64,000 bases of DNA from Synechococcus sp. KORDI-49 (GCF_000737575.1 NZ_CP006270.1:2111163-2175162); one strand, 5' to 3'. Positions 17,547 through 26,163 are shown, numbered from the stretch's first letter. Program-made: numbers and translations. Notes: generated from the sequence alone by a model not told the origin.

Positions 17547-17592
17547 TGAGTGTTCGTTTTGCTACAAGAAAGGGGGTGTGATCTGAGCGTCC

Positions 17593-17802
17593 ATGACTTG
17601 CGGTGACATCTTCCGTCTCATCATTGCCGTGTTCCTGCCCCCGCTCGGGGTGTTCACGCAGGTGGGCTTCAGCGGGCCGTTCTGGTTGAATCTCGTGCTG
17701 TTCGCGCTCGCGCTCGGTGGCTTTCTGGGCCTGCCACCGCTGTTCGGAATGGGAGCGATCGCCATCATTCATGCCTTCTGGGTGATCCTCACCAGAAAGT
17801 GA
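17593..17802 (+). CDS. Pmp3/YqaE family small membrane protein
   Basis: A 69-residue protein with two transmembrane helices: FRLIIAVFLPPLGVFTQVG and, after FWLNLVLFALALGGFLGLPP, AIAIIHAFWVILTRK. The PPLGVF and IHAFWVI motifs identify the Pmp3/UPF0057 family, proteolipids associated with membrane potential and with salt or cold stress in plants and yeast. It is slightly longer than the usual 52-55 residues because of the middle segment. It lies next to the betaine locus, which fits an osmotic-stress context, though it is not in that operon. Confidence 0.85.
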   Translation: MTCGDIFRLIIAVFLPPLGVFTQVGFSGPFWLNLVLFALALGGFLGLPPLFGMGAIAIIHAFWVILTRK

Positions 17803-17837
17803 CGACCGCGTTGGAATGTTGAGCCGGAAGGGTGCGG

Positions 17838-18797
17838 TTAGCTGGCGCTCATTCGGCCGGTGCACCAGTAGGTGACCCGAGCCGGATTGCGCTCCAGGTA
17901 AGCCGCCACCGCCTCCTCCGCGGACTGCTCCTGCGCCTGCAGCAGCAGGCCATCAAGGTCGCTGTCCGGCAGGTGGAACCGGCTGAGGAAGGCGGTCACC
18001 GACGGGGCGCGCCGATCCAGCCCCTGGCGTGCCACCGCATGGATGCGTTCCGTGCCGCCGAACACTCCGTCGGGATCCTTGAGAAAGCGCAGGTTGTAGC
18101 GGGCGAACATCCAGTGAGGAGTCCAGCTGGTGGCGATCATCCAGCGTTTCTCGTCGATGGCCTGGGCCAGCACCGCCGCCATCGCGGCACTGCTGGATGC
18201 CACCAGGTCCAGGTCCTTGAGGTCGTAGCGCTTCAATGCCTCCAGCGATGCCTGATTGAGACCTGAACCTGGGTCGATGCCCTGAACGCGGTTGGCGAAG
18301 CGGGTCGCGAGGTCGGGATCCTTGAGCTGTTCGATGCTGTTCAGCACCGTCTCCGGAACGTAGTCCGGAACAATCCAACCGAGACGACCCGAATACATCG
18401 GCCCCAGATCGAGGACACGATCCCTGATACGAGACCAGTAGTCCTGGTGCGTACCAGGCAGCCAGGCCATCAGCATCAGATCCAGATCTCCCCGTGCAAC
18501 CGATTCGTACTGGATACCGATGTCTGCCATCACGCGCTCCACAGGCACGTTCAGGCGTGACTGGATCAGCTGTGCCGCCATCAGGCTCACCACCTCGGCA
18601 TCGGCCCAGGGCGACCAGCCCAGCTTCAACGGCCTTGCGTTGTCCATCGACTGCTCCTGGCTCTGCAGGGAAGCGGTTGTGTTGACCGATCCGCTCTGCT
18701 CGCGGCCACGCCGGGCGATGTTGAACAGAGATGCGCCGGCAAGGCCGATGCCTGCCAAGAGAACGGAACGTCGTTGCCAGCGATGGTTGGCCTTCAT
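17838..18797 (-). CDS. proX: Glycine betaine ABC transporter, substrate-binding protein
   Basis: A 319-residue periplasmic binding protein of the OpuAC/ProX type, giving the importer its specificity for glycine betaine or related compounds. The N-terminus MKANHRWQRRSVLLAGIGLAG is an export signal. The mature part starts with PLKLGWSPWADAEVV; Trp-rich segments (WSPW, MAWLPGTHQDYW, SWTPHWMFARY) supply the aromatic cage for the quaternary ammonium, and GIDPGSGL is typical for the family. ATG at 18797 overlaps the proW stop as ATGA; a GTG at 18809 is less likely. It is last in the proV-proW-proX operon. Confidence 0.92.
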   Translation of the reverse strand: MKANHRWQRRSVLLAGIGLAGASLFNIARRGREQSGSVNTTASLQSQEQSMDNARPLKLGWSPWADAEVVSLMAAQLIQSRLNVPVERVMADIGIQYESVARGDLDLMLMAWLPGTHQDYWSRIRDRVLDLGPMYSGRLGWIVPDYVPETVLNSIEQLKDPDLATRFANRVQGIDPGSGLNQASLEALKRYDLKDLDLVASSSAAMAAVLAQAIDEKRWMIATSWTPHWMFARYNLRFLKDPDGVFGGTERIHAVARQGLDRRAPSVTAFLSRFHLPDSDLDGLLLQAQEQSAEEAVAAYLERNPARVTYWCTGRMSAS

Positions 18798-19705
18798 CGA
18801 ACCCTCCACAGATCAAGGAAGCCGCGAAACCGGTCCGGCAGAGACGTTGACGGGGGTGTGGTGAAACTCTGAGTCAGCCGGTCGAGGATCACCGCCAGGA
18901 TCACCACCGCCAGGCCTCCTTCAAAGCCCAGGCCGATGTTCAGCTGCTGGATGCCACGCAGCACCACGTCTCCCAGTCCGCCGCCTCCGATCATCGAGGC
19001 GATCACCACCATCGAGAGCGCCAGCATGATCGTCTGGTTTACGCCGGTCATCACCGTGGGCAAGGCGCTCGGGAGCTGCACTTTGCGCAGCAGTTGAAGC
19101 TCTGAGCAGCCGAAGGACCGACCGGCTTCCATCAGATCCGCTGGAACCTGACGGATGCCCAGAACGGTGAGCCGCACCACAGGCGGCATGGAGAAGATCA
19201 GGGTGGCGAGGATGGATGGCACTGCCCCTGTGCTGAACAGCATCACAGCGGGGATCAGGTAGACGAAGGCCGGCATCGTCTGCATCAGATCCAGCACCGG
19301 ACGGGTGATCTGCCAGAGGATGGTCTGACGGGCAGCCAGCACACCAAGCGGGAGCCCGATCAACAGCGCCAGCAGCGAGGCGGCCAGAACAAGCGCCAGC
19401 GTGCTGATCATGGGATCCCAGAGCTCCATCACCAGAACCAGGTTCAGCCCCAGCAGCGTGAGCAGCGCGAATCCGGCACTCACCCGCCAGAGCCCGAGCG
19501 CAGCCATGAGGATCGCCAGTACCCAAGGGGCAGGGGCCGACAGGATCTGTTCACAGAACTCAGCCATGCCAAGGATCAGGGCATTGACTGCATCAAACAG
19601 ACCCTGGCCATGGTCCAGGAGCCAGCGCACGATCGCATCAGTGGCGATGCCGATGGTGCCGGCTTCGGTTGAACTCGCGAGCAGGGGGAGCATGGAATCG
19701 GTCAT
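18794..19705 (-). CDS. proW: Glycine betaine ABC transporter, permease
   Basis: A 303-residue inner-membrane permease of the ProW/OpuAB type with about six to seven hydrophobic segments. The binding-protein-dependent transport signature (EAA loop) is present as EAGRSFGCSELQLLRKVQLP, followed by ALPTVMTGVNQTIMLALSMVVIASMIGGGGLG. The sequence DLMQTMPAFVYLIPA is typical for betaine permeases. The ATG overlaps the proV stop by 4 bp and its own stop overlaps the proX start by 4 bp, giving full translational coupling of the operon. Confidence 0.93.
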   Translation of the reverse strand: MTDSMLPLLASSTEAGTIGIATDAIVRWLLDHGQGLFDAVNALILGMAEFCEQILSAPAPWVLAILMAALGLWRVSAGFALLTLLGLNLVLVMELWDPMISTLALVLAASLLALLIGLPLGVLAARQTILWQITRPVLDLMQTMPAFVYLIPAVMLFSTGAVPSILATLIFSMPPVVRLTVLGIRQVPADLMEAGRSFGCSELQLLRKVQLPSALPTVMTGVNQTIMLALSMVVIASMIGGGGLGDVVLRGIQQLNIGLGFEGGLAVVILAVILDRLTQSFTTPPSTSLPDRFRGFLDLWRVR

Positions 19706-20709
19706 GGCGTGGCGATGGCACGCAGCAGCGTCTGCGGGGTGACGACACCGATCAAATGGTGGTCATCGCCGACCACGGGGACGGGGCGATTCGCCCGGGC
19801 GACGGTGGGGATGGCATCCCGCACCAGGGTGGCGGCGTTCAGTAGGGGAAGGCTGCGGTTTCCCAGATCGAGGACCATGCCATCGGGGGCCGGCTCTGCC
19901 AAGGCGCCGACACGGAGCACCGCCGAGGCGTCCACCGCCTTGAAGAAACGGCTCACGGCTTCCTCAGCCGGGTGGCGGAGCAGTTCCTCTGCGGTGCCGC
20001 ACTGCAGCAGCCGTCCCTCCTGCATCAGGGCGATGCGATCGCCGATGCGAACGGCTTCATCCAGGTCATGGGAGATGAACACCACGGTGCGGCGATGTTC
20101 GCGCTGGAGATCGAGCAGCAGATCCTGCATGTCCCGTCGGATCAAGGGATCCAGGGCTGAGAAGGCCTCGTCCATCAGCAGGATCGGTGGATCCAGAGCG
20201 AGTGCCCGGGCGAGCCCCACCCGTTGTCGCATCCCGCCGGATAGCTGGTCCGGTCGGCGATGGAGATCGTTGCCGAGCCCGACGCGTTCCAATGCCTGCT
20301 GAGCCCGCTCCTGGCGCTGACGCTTCGGCATTCCGGCCACCTCCAGTCCGAAGGCGGCGTTCTCCAGGGCGCTTCGATGCGGAAACAGGGCGAAGGACTG
20401 GAAGACCATGGCCATGCTGCGTCGGCGAAGCATGCGCAGCTCCGAACCGCTCAGATCTCCGAGACGCCGCCCACTGACCAGGATCTCCCCAGCGCTGGGT
20501 TGGATCAGGCCGTTCAGCATGCGCAGAAGCGTGGACTTGCCCGAGCCCGACAGCCCCATCACCACGAAGATCTCACCTTCGCCGATCGTCAGGGACACGT
20601 CCCGGACGGCGACCCGCGCCAGCGGGTCCTGCAGATGAGTCTCTGGATCGGCATCACGCCGGCCGCCGAAGACTTTCCAAAGCTGTTCAATGCGGATCAG
20701 CTCATTCAT
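19702..20709 (-). CDS. proV: Glycine betaine ABC transporter, ATP-binding protein
   Basis: A 335-residue ATPase energising betaine uptake. Walker A is MGLSGSGKSTLLRMLNGL, the signature LSGGMRQRVGLARALAL and Walker B PILLMDEAFSALDPL. The switch FISHDLDEAVRIGDRI follows. The C-terminal about 80 residues form a shortened CBS-like region ending VPVVGDDHHLIGVVTPQTLL; OpuAA-type proteins usually carry two CBS modules that sense ionic strength, so this one is reduced. It is the first gene of the minus-strand operon, divergent from the betaine synthesis genes across 304 bp. Confidence 0.93.
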   Translation of the reverse strand: MNELIRIEQLWKVFGGRRDADPETHLQDPLARVAVRDVSLTIGEGEIFVVMGLSGSGKSTLLRMLNGLIQPSAGEILVSGRRLGDLSGSELRMLRRRSMAMVFQSFALFPHRSALENAAFGLEVAGMPKRQRQERAQQALERVGLGNDLHRRPDQLSGGMRQRVGLARALALDPPILLMDEAFSALDPLIRRDMQDLLLDLQREHRRTVVFISHDLDEAVRIGDRIALMQEGRLLQCGTAEELLRHPAEEAVSRFFKAVDASAVLRVGALAEPAPDGMVLDLGNRSLPLLNAATLVRDAIPTVARANRPVPVVGDDHHLIGVVTPQTLLRAIATP

Positions 20710-21013
20710 TTCCGCTGATCAACTCAACCTGATGCTACGGGTGTGAGCAGGCAGCACCTTGTTCTGCCTTGTTGTTGTTTCGATTGATTGAAATATTCTG
20801 AAAGTCCATCCGGCACAGTCGATCCCAGGTGTGGCTGCGCGGCATAAATGGCGACAGGTTTGCGCCATCACTGACAACTGAGGAGTTTGTGTATAGGGTC
20901 TGAACATCTGAGCAGATGCTCTGTTCGGAGTCGGATCACTTCTTCCATTGTTCGTCACGTTTGAAATCGTGTTCTCAGGAAGTGGGTCTGGGTAAACATT
21001 CGGCCCATTTGGT
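20710..21013. promoter_or_regulatory. Divergent control region of betaine uptake and betaine synthesis genes
   Basis: This 304-bp gap contains no gene. It holds the perfect dyad CATCTG-AG-CAGATG (20905-20918). On the plus strand CTGACA (20871-20876) and TATAGG (20892-20897) resemble -35/-10 boxes with a 15-bp spacer; the dyad would then lie at the start of the transcript. Shared osmotic control of both operons is inferred from layout. Confidence 0.45.
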
Positions 21014-21862
21014 ATGACATCAACACAGAACGAGTTCACTTCCGCTGAGTCTGATCATCAACGTTTCGGTGATTCTCCGGAGTCCGTTCGTGAAACTGAT
21101 CACTATCAGCAGGAGTACATCGAGGACTTCACCGACCGCTGGGACCGCCTGATCGACTGGAACGCACGGGCTGAGGCGGAGGGTGACTTCTTCATCCGTA
21201 TTCTCAAGGAGCACGGCGCCCACTCGGTTCTGGATGTCGCCACCGGCACCGGCTTTCATTCGGTCCGTCTGCTGGAGGAGGGCTTTGATGTCATCAGCGC
21301 CGATGGCAGCCCCAACATGCTGGCCAGGGCCTTCCGGAATGCCCGCAATCGTGATCAACTCCTGCGTACGGCCCAGGCGGACTGGCGCTTTCTGAACCGC
21401 GATATCCATGGTGAGTTCGATGCAGTGATCTGTCTGGGTAATTCCTTCACCCACCTGTTCAAGGAACGGGACAGGCGCAAGTCTCTGGCTGAGTACTACG
21501 CCGTGCTGAAGCACAACGGCGTTCTGATCCTTGATCACCGCAATTACGACCGGTTGCTGGAAGGCGGCTCTGCTGTACGCCAGGGCAAAGGCAACGTCTA
21601 CTGCGGTCAGGACGTGGAGGTCGGCCCCGAGCATGTGGATGAGGGGCTCGCCCGATTCCGTTATGCCTTCGGTGATGGCAGCACTTACCACCTCAACATG
21701 TTCCCGCTGCGTTATGGCTATGTCAGACGTCTGATGTCGGAGGTCGGTTTCCAGAACATCACCAGCTTTGGTGACTATCAACGGAGTTACGAAAATCCCG
21801 ACTTCTATATTCATGTGGCGGAGAAGGAATACCGCTTTGATGTTGATGCAACGATGCACTGA
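21014..21862 (+). CDS. Glycine/sarcosine N-methyltransferase (betaine synthesis step 1-2)
   Basis: A 282-residue class I SAM-dependent methyltransferase that converts glycine to sarcosine and then dimethylglycine. SAM motif I is VLDVATGTGFHSVRLL, followed by the acidic ribose-binding VISADGSPNML and motif post-I FDAVICLGNSFTHLF. The N-terminal HYQQEYIEDFTDRWDRLIDW is typical of the halophile/cyanobacterial GSMT group. It is followed after 5 bp by the second methyltransferase; together they make glycine betaine from glycine with three SAM. In WH8102 the equivalent gene pair has been linked to betaine synthesis (established knowledge). Confidence 0.93.
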   Translation: MTSTQNEFTSAESDHQRFGDSPESVRETDHYQQEYIEDFTDRWDRLIDWNARAEAEGDFFIRILKEHGAHSVLDVATGTGFHSVRLLEEGFDVISADGSPNMLARAFRNARNRDQLLRTAQADWRFLNRDIHGEFDAVICLGNSFTHLFKERDRRKSLAEYYAVLKHNGVLILDHRNYDRLLEGGSAVRQGKGNVYCGQDVEVGPEHVDEGLARFRYAFGDGSTYHLNMFPLRYGYVRRLMSEVGFQNITSFGDYQRSYENPDFYIHVAEKEYRFDVDATMH

Positions 21863-21867
21863 GATCG

Positions 21868-22710
21868 ATGAGCATGACCAGTGGCACCGCGGCGGATGAT
21901 GTTGCGGCTCATTACTACGACAGCAGCGATGCAGACCAGTTCTACGAACTGGTCTGGGGCGGTGAGGACATTCACATCGGTCTCTATGAGACTCCTCTCC
22001 AGGAGATCGCAATTGCCAGCGAGCGCACAGTGCAGGCGCTTCTGGCACTGGCGACAGATCTGCCCTCAGGGGGGTGTGTGGTGGATCTTGGTTCCGGATA
22101 CGGGGGGGCTTCCCGACGTCTGGCCCGCTGGAGTGAACGACCGGTCCATGCGATCAACATCTCCACGGTGGAAAATGATCGGCATCGCCGACTGAATGTT
22201 GCGGCTGGGCTGGCGGAACAGATCACAGTCCACGACGCATCCTTTGAGCAGGTGCCCGCGGCCGATGCCAGCGCGGATCTGGCGTGGAGTCAGGATGCAA
22301 TCCTGCATGCCGGCGATCGGGCCCGGGTGTTGGCCGAGGTGTCCCGCCTGCTGAAGCCTGGCGGCTGTTTCGTGTTCACCGATCCGATGGCGGCCGATGG
22401 TGTGGAGATGGGGCTTCTTCAGCCGATTCTTGACCGAATTCACTTGCCGGATCTCGCCTCACCTGCTCGCTACAAGACCTGGGGAGAGGCGGTTGGTCTG
22501 ACGCTGGAGGTGTGGGATGAACGCACCGAGATGCTGGTGCGTCACTACGACCGGGTCCGCCAAGACACGCGGTCCCGCCGCGCTGAACTGGAAACCACAA
22601 TCAGTGCCGGCTATCTGGACCGCATGGATGTGGGTCTTGGCCACTGGGTGGATGGTGGCCAGCAGGGTCGCCTCAGCTGGGGGCTGATGCGCTTCCGGAA
22701 AGCGGGCTGA
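21868..22710 (+). CDS. Sarcosine/dimethylglycine N-methyltransferase (betaine synthesis step 2-3)
   Basis: A 280-residue SAM-dependent methyltransferase completing synthesis of glycine betaine. HYYDSSDADQFYELVWGGED and HIGLY mark the SDMT N-terminus. SAM motif I is VVDLGSGYGGASRRLA, then INISTVENDRHR and the motif SADLAWSQDAILHAGDR. The C-terminal WVDGGQQGRLSWGLMRFRKAG is typical. ATG 21868 (MSM...) follows the first gene by 5 bp. The convergent neighbour is the DUF389 gene, ending 26 bp downstream. Confidence 0.93.
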   Translation: MSMTSGTAADDVAAHYYDSSDADQFYELVWGGEDIHIGLYETPLQEIAIASERTVQALLALATDLPSGGCVVDLGSGYGGASRRLARWSERPVHAINISTVENDRHRRLNVAAGLAEQITVHDASFEQVPAADASADLAWSQDAILHAGDRARVLAEVSRLLKPGGCFVFTDPMAADGVEMGLLQPILDRIHLPDLASPARYKTWGEAVGLTLEVWDERTEMLVRHYDRVRQDTRSRRAELETTISAGYLDRMDVGLGHWVDGGQQGRLSWGLMRFRKAG

Positions 22711-22736
22711 TCAGGAGGGGAGGACTGATCACCCCA

Positions 22737-23978
22737 TCAACGGGTTTCAGAGCGGCTCCGATTGGTGGCTTGTTCAGGATCGGAATCCAGCTCCAGAGCT
22801 CCCTGTTCAAGAACCTGCTTGGTCTGTTGCGGACTGAGCAGTGGTGATCCGGGTGCGGAAGCATCCGGTTGATTGACCTCACGGCCCTCCACAACGGAAA
22901 CATTGATGCGTTGAACCTGAACCTGGAATTTCAGGCCTTCCAGTCGAGATCCGATCCTCTCATTGATTGTGTCTTGAATGATCTGGACTTGTTTGTAACT
23001 GGGAAGATTGGGATTGGTGACCCGAACCACCACTTCTACAGTTGGAGATCGTCGCTTCTCCCAGAAGTTCGGCCAGTCAAATGCAATGCTGTTCAAGGCC
23101 AGCGACTCGTTGGCTCCGAAAGTCAATGTTTTGCTCTGGAGATAATCGCGAATTGTCTCTTCGATTTTCTGTTGTGCGAATTCTGTGCGTTTGTCGTAAA
23201 GCTGGGCAACGAAGCGATTGCGCAGAGGAACTGTGATCACAACCATCAACACGAGGGAGCCAATGAATGGGATCTTCGTGCGCCGGCTGGTGAGGAGCTG
23301 ACCCCGTAAATACGGCTCACGGATCGCCAGCACGGTCACCCCGCCGATCAGAATCCCGAGCAGGTTGGCGGCGAACAGCAAACCGGCACCTTCTGCGTTC
23401 TCCCATTCGCCACTCGCGATCATCAGTCCCATCACGCAGATGGGCGGAACCAGTGCAACGGCGATCGCCGTGCCCGCCATTGAGCTCACTGTGCTGGGCT
23501 TCACCTTCGCGTAGGTCGCCATGGCTCCGGCGATCAGGGCGATGGCTAGATCGATCAGGTTGGGATTCACCCGGCCGCTGATTTCAGCCGGCATGGTCTC
23601 GGCGACCAGCAAGCCACGCGTACCCGCCCACAGGCCAAGCGCAATGGCCAGCATGGTGGTGCTGGCTACACCGATGCTCAGGGTGCGTGATGCCCTCAGC
23701 AACAGGCCCCAATCGCCAACGAGAATGGCAAACACACCGGTGCGAAGGGGGAGGATCCAGGGTGCAACCACCATGGCCCCGATCACAACGGCGGTGTTGT
23801 CAGAGAGCAATCCGAAGGTTGCAATCAGGCCGGCTCCAATGCTGAGCACCACATAGGGCTCATTCAGCTCGGCATCCTTGTCGTAGCTGCGGTGCAGCTG
23901 ATCGAGGGGTTGCCCCTCCTTCAGGCGGGGTTTTGGGGCAAAGATCCGGAACACTCCTGCCTCACCGGCGACCTCCAA
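22737..23978 (-). CDS. DUF389 family membrane protein
   Basis: A 413-residue protein of the DUF389 group. The membrane half (about residues 40-245) has six to seven hydrophobic segments, including VVLSIGAGLIATFGLLSDN, AVVIGAMVVAPWILPLR, GAMATYAKVKPSTVSSM and AVALVPPICVMGLMIA. The cytoplasmic C-terminal half (RFVAQLYDKRTEFAQQKIEE onward) is alpha/beta and ends in a low-complexity tail. The function of the family is not established. The assigned TTG start (23978) overlaps the prohibitin-like gene by 17 bp; GTG at 23954 is an alternative without overlap. It is probably co-transcribed with that gene. Confidence 0.85.
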   Translation of the reverse strand: MEVAGEAGVFRIFAPKPRLKEGQPLDQLHRSYDKDAELNEPYVVLSIGAGLIATFGLLSDNTAVVIGAMVVAPWILPLRTGVFAILVGDWGLLLRASRTLSIGVASTTMLAIALGLWAGTRGLLVAETMPAEISGRVNPNLIDLAIALIAGAMATYAKVKPSTVSSMAGTAIAVALVPPICVMGLMIASGEWENAEGAGLLFAANLLGILIGGVTVLAIREPYLRGQLLTSRRTKIPFIGSLVLMVVITVPLRNRFVAQLYDKRTEFAQQKIEETIRDYLQSKTLTFGANESLALNSIAFDWPNFWEKRRSPTVEVVVRVTNPNLPSYKQVQIIQDTINERIGSRLEGLKFQVQVQRINVSVVEGREVNQPDASAPGSPLLSPQQTKQVLEQGALELDSDPEQATNRSRSETR

Positions 23979-24756
23979 CGATCACCGGAGTTGAGCCCCC
24001 TGTGGTGCCAGGCAGTGCCGGAACCACTTCCGTGCGGCCATCCCATTTATCGAGAAACAGTTTGAACAGCACCTGATCGTCGAGGCTGCGGTTGAGCGTG
24101 TCGTATCGGATTGCCTCCTGTTCAGCGATCTTCACCTCGGTCTGGGCACGCAGCAGTTGCTGCTCGGCGATCTGTTTCTGCTCAATCGCGGCCCGGTATT
24201 CCTCTGCGATCTGCAGACCGGTGAGATCAAGGCCACGCACTTCCACGTAATCGAACTTGTCCAGTTCCTGGGCCACGGTTCGCTCCACCAGAGCGGAGAT
24301 GTCATTCCATTCCGTTGCGATGGTCACCAGTTCGTACTGGGAGAAGACGGATTTCAGCGCTTTCAGCAGGGAGGGCTGAATGATGCGTGGATAGATTTCC
24401 CGATCATTCCCGGCGATGGTCCGGTAGATCCGCCCGGCTTCGTCAGGACGCACGGCATATTTCACTGTTGCCGTGGCCTCGATCACCTGCAGATCCTTGG
24501 TGAGCGTCGCGAATTCCTCCGGCCGCACCTGGGTTCGCACATCGAATGGATACACCGCCTGAAGGAAAGGGATCTTCAGGTTCAGGCCAGGCAGTCGAGA
24601 GCCACCGCTCACCTTGCCGAGGGTGGTCACCACGGCAACCTGTCCGGCCGGGACGATGAAGGTGGCCTGGCCCAGCAGCAGCAGGGCGCTCAGCAGGAGT
24701 GCCACCACCAGCACCAAACCATTGCCGGCGTCGTTGATCGGGCGAGGGGTCTGCAT
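23962..24756 (-). CDS. Prohibitin / SPFH (band 7) domain membrane protein
   Basis: A 264-residue protein with one N-terminal transmembrane helix (LVLVVALLLSALLLLGQATF), followed by the SPFH domain: IVPAGQVAVVTTLGKVSG, PGLNLKIPFLQAVYPFDVRTQ, then KYAVRPDEAGRIYRTIAG. A coiled-coil stretch, AAIEQKQIAEQQLLRAQTEV, completes the usual order. Such proteins form large ring or cage assemblies that organise membrane microdomains and proteases. ATG at 24756 is preferred over the GTG at 24771. It is upstream of the DUF389 gene in a minus-strand pair. Confidence 0.9.
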   Translation of the reverse strand: MQTPRPINDAGNGLVLVVALLLSALLLLGQATFIVPAGQVAVVTTLGKVSGGSRLPGLNLKIPFLQAVYPFDVRTQVRPEEFATLTKDLQVIEATATVKYAVRPDEAGRIYRTIAGNDREIYPRIIQPSLLKALKSVFSQYELVTIATEWNDISALVERTVAQELDKFDYVEVRGLDLTGLQIAEEYRAAIEQKQIAEQQLLRAQTEVKIAEQEAIRYDTLNRSLDDQVLFKLFLDKWDGRTEVVPALPGTTGGSTPVIVGGRR

Positions 24757-24855
24757 TCCGTTGCGATCCACTGCCCTGATGATGTCGGGTGGAACGCACC
24801 ACCGGTGTCACGAGACCGGCCGTGGCGCTAAACCGACACCATCCGGGATCTTGGA

Positions 24856-25110
24856 ATGGCTCCAGACCGTGCCCGTGTCGCAGCGCTTCTTCAACTGCTC
24901 ATGACCGTCAGCGCCATGGTCATGGCTGTGGCGCTGGTGCGGATCGATCAACGTCTGTCCCGCAATGACCAGCTGCGTTCGCTCTGTGCCGCCTTCTGGG
25001 GAGCACCGGATTCAGGGGAGCGAGAATCTCAGGCCTGGGCGGAGACCAAACGGCTCGTTGGGGTTGATCAGCTCGACATGCTGAGCTTCTGCCGCTTCTA
25101 CGGTGAATAG
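24856..25110 (+). CDS. Small putative membrane-anchored protein (84 aa)
   Basis: Residues 9-28 (AALLQLLMTVSAMVMAVALV) make one hydrophobic helix. A soluble tail of about 55 residues with two Cys (SLCAAFWGAP and SFCRFYGE) follows. ATG at 24856 gives codon use like the core genes. No domain is recognised. It is divergent from the prohibitin-like gene. Confidence 0.6.
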   Translation: MAPDRARVAALLQLLMTVSAMVMAVALVRIDQRLSRNDQLRSLCAAFWGAPDSGERESQAWAETKRLVGVDQLDMLSFCRFYGE

Positions 25111-25158
25111 CGGGAGCTGGCCGGAGTTCAGACGTGGTGCTCGAAGCCTTCCCTCGTC

Positions 25159-25314
25159 TCAGTCCTCTTCGGAGCTTGCATCGATCAGATCTGCCAGGCG
25201 CTTCCCTTCGCAGTGGCGACATTCCTGGTGATCCAGCTTGAAGAAATTCAGGGTCAGAACATTTCTGCAGGAGGTGCACTGCCGTGTCTCCGCCGGAGGA
25301 GTTGCGTAGGACAT
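25159..25314 (-). CDS. Small CxxC zinc-ribbon-like protein (51 aa)
   Basis: MSYATPPAETRQCTSCRNVL carries a CxxC pair, and KLDHQECRHCEGKRLADL a second CxxC, giving a four-Cys zinc-ribbon or rubredoxin-like knuckle. The acidic end DASSEED is short. ATG at 25314 is preferred; a GTG at 25347 would extend it by 11 residues. The function is unknown, probably a metal-binding adaptor. Confidence 0.6.
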   Translation of the reverse strand: MSYATPPAETRQCTSCRNVLTLNFFKLDHQECRHCEGKRLADLIDASSEED

Positions 25315-25416
25315 CAACGGTTGCGTCTCTTGGCCGATAACTGGCACTGTGCCACCTCCTGAACGATGTGGAACCGGCGGCTGAGGTCCAGAATGAACTC
25401 AACGTCAGGGGTCAGT

Positions 25417-25647
25417 ATGGCGAAGGAGGCGAGCCCCAGGGCCGGGCAGAAATCGAGGCGACGTCGATCCCGGTCCGTTCCCATTGAGCAGGTCTCTCCT
25501 GCTGTGCTCACGGCGACCAGGGACGTGGCATTCACCCTGGATCAGCTCGGACTCGACCCCGATGCCGAGGATGTGCTCAAGGCCGTTCTCGAAAGAGCCG
25601 AGCACTTGGAGGAGCAGGCCAGCGGAATCACAGTGATCGACGACTGA
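25417..25647 (+). CDS. Small basic/acidic hypothetical protein (76 aa)
   Basis: It starts MAKEASPRAGQKSRRRRSRS, a strongly basic N-terminus, followed by a helical acidic half (TATRDVAFTLDQLGLDPDAE, VLKAVLERAEHLEEQASG). Codon use is core-like. An upstream ATG at 25366 is in frame but adds residues that overlap the neighbouring promoter. No family is recognised. Confidence 0.5.
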   Translation: MAKEASPRAGQKSRRRRSRSVPIEQVSPAVLTATRDVAFTLDQLGLDPDAEDVLKAVLERAEHLEEQASGITVIDD

Positions 25648-25768
25648 TCCATGTCCATCAGACGGTTTTCCGCCTTTCGTTCATGAGGAGGAAGGCCTAA
25701 AGTGTTGTTGAGAGCGAATCGACAGATGTCGAGCCAGCGATCGGATTGGAATAAACCTTGATTGATCC

Positions 25769-25939
25769 ATGCCAACAACCAAAAAGAACCATCGTTCACC
25801 TCTGGGCCAACGTGCGGCCGGTTTCAACGATTCAAAGCACGCACACTCGGAACCGTCCATGTCTGATTCCCTGACCACGGTGGTGACCTGCCATCGTCAG
25901 CAACTGGTGTCCTGGGAGGACGTGATCGGACGTCGCTGA
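25769..25939 (+). CDS. Candidate small protein (56 aa)
   Basis: ATG at 25769 opens a 56-codon frame, MPTTKKNHRSPLGQRAAGFN at the start and SLTTVVTCHRQQLVSWEDVI near the end, stopping at TGA 25937-25939. It is hydrophilic with one Cys. An internal Met could give a 26-residue version. It is supported only by coding look and position in a run of small genes. Confidence 0.4.
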   Translation: MPTTKKNHRSPLGQRAAGFNDSKHAHSEPSMSDSLTTVVTCHRQQLVSWEDVIGRR

Positions 25940-25952
25940 GATCCGAAGGGAG

Positions 25953-26078
25953 TCAGACCAGGGACAGCCCGAAGTGCTGGGCAATTCCCATAAAGCCAAG
26001 AACCATCAGGGCTACAGCGACAAATGAAAGGCCAGTGGCCACTTCGTTGTGACGTTTTCTCTGTTCATAGGTGCGCAT
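25953..26078 (-). CDS. Very small single-pass membrane protein (41 aa)
   Basis: The frame reads MRTYEQRKRHNEVATGLSFV and then a hydrophobic helix (VAVALMVLGFMGIAQHFGLS) ending SLV. The ATG at 26078 is preceded by a strong AGGAG Shine-Dalgarno five to six bases away, unusual in this window, which supports a real gene. The size and helix recall small photosystem or HLIP-associated proteins, but no signature is present. Confidence 0.6.
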   Translation of the reverse strand: MRTYEQRKRHNEVATGLSFVAVALMVLGFMGIAQHFGLSLV

Positions 26079-26133
26079 TGCTCTCCTGCTCCTTGATGCA
26101 ATTTCAGGGAACTTAAGGGCGAGCTCTGAATAA

Positions 26134-26163
26134 TTTCCTCAAGGAACATAAAACGAATCGTTT
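26134..26163. promoter_or_regulatory. Two dyads upstream of the 41-aa gene
   Basis: TTCC-TCAA-GGAA (26134-26145) and AAACGA-A-TCGTTT (26151-26163) lie between the HLIP stop (26189) and the 41-aa gene. They could end the HLIP transcript or act as an operator for the 41-aa gene. Confidence 0.3.
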
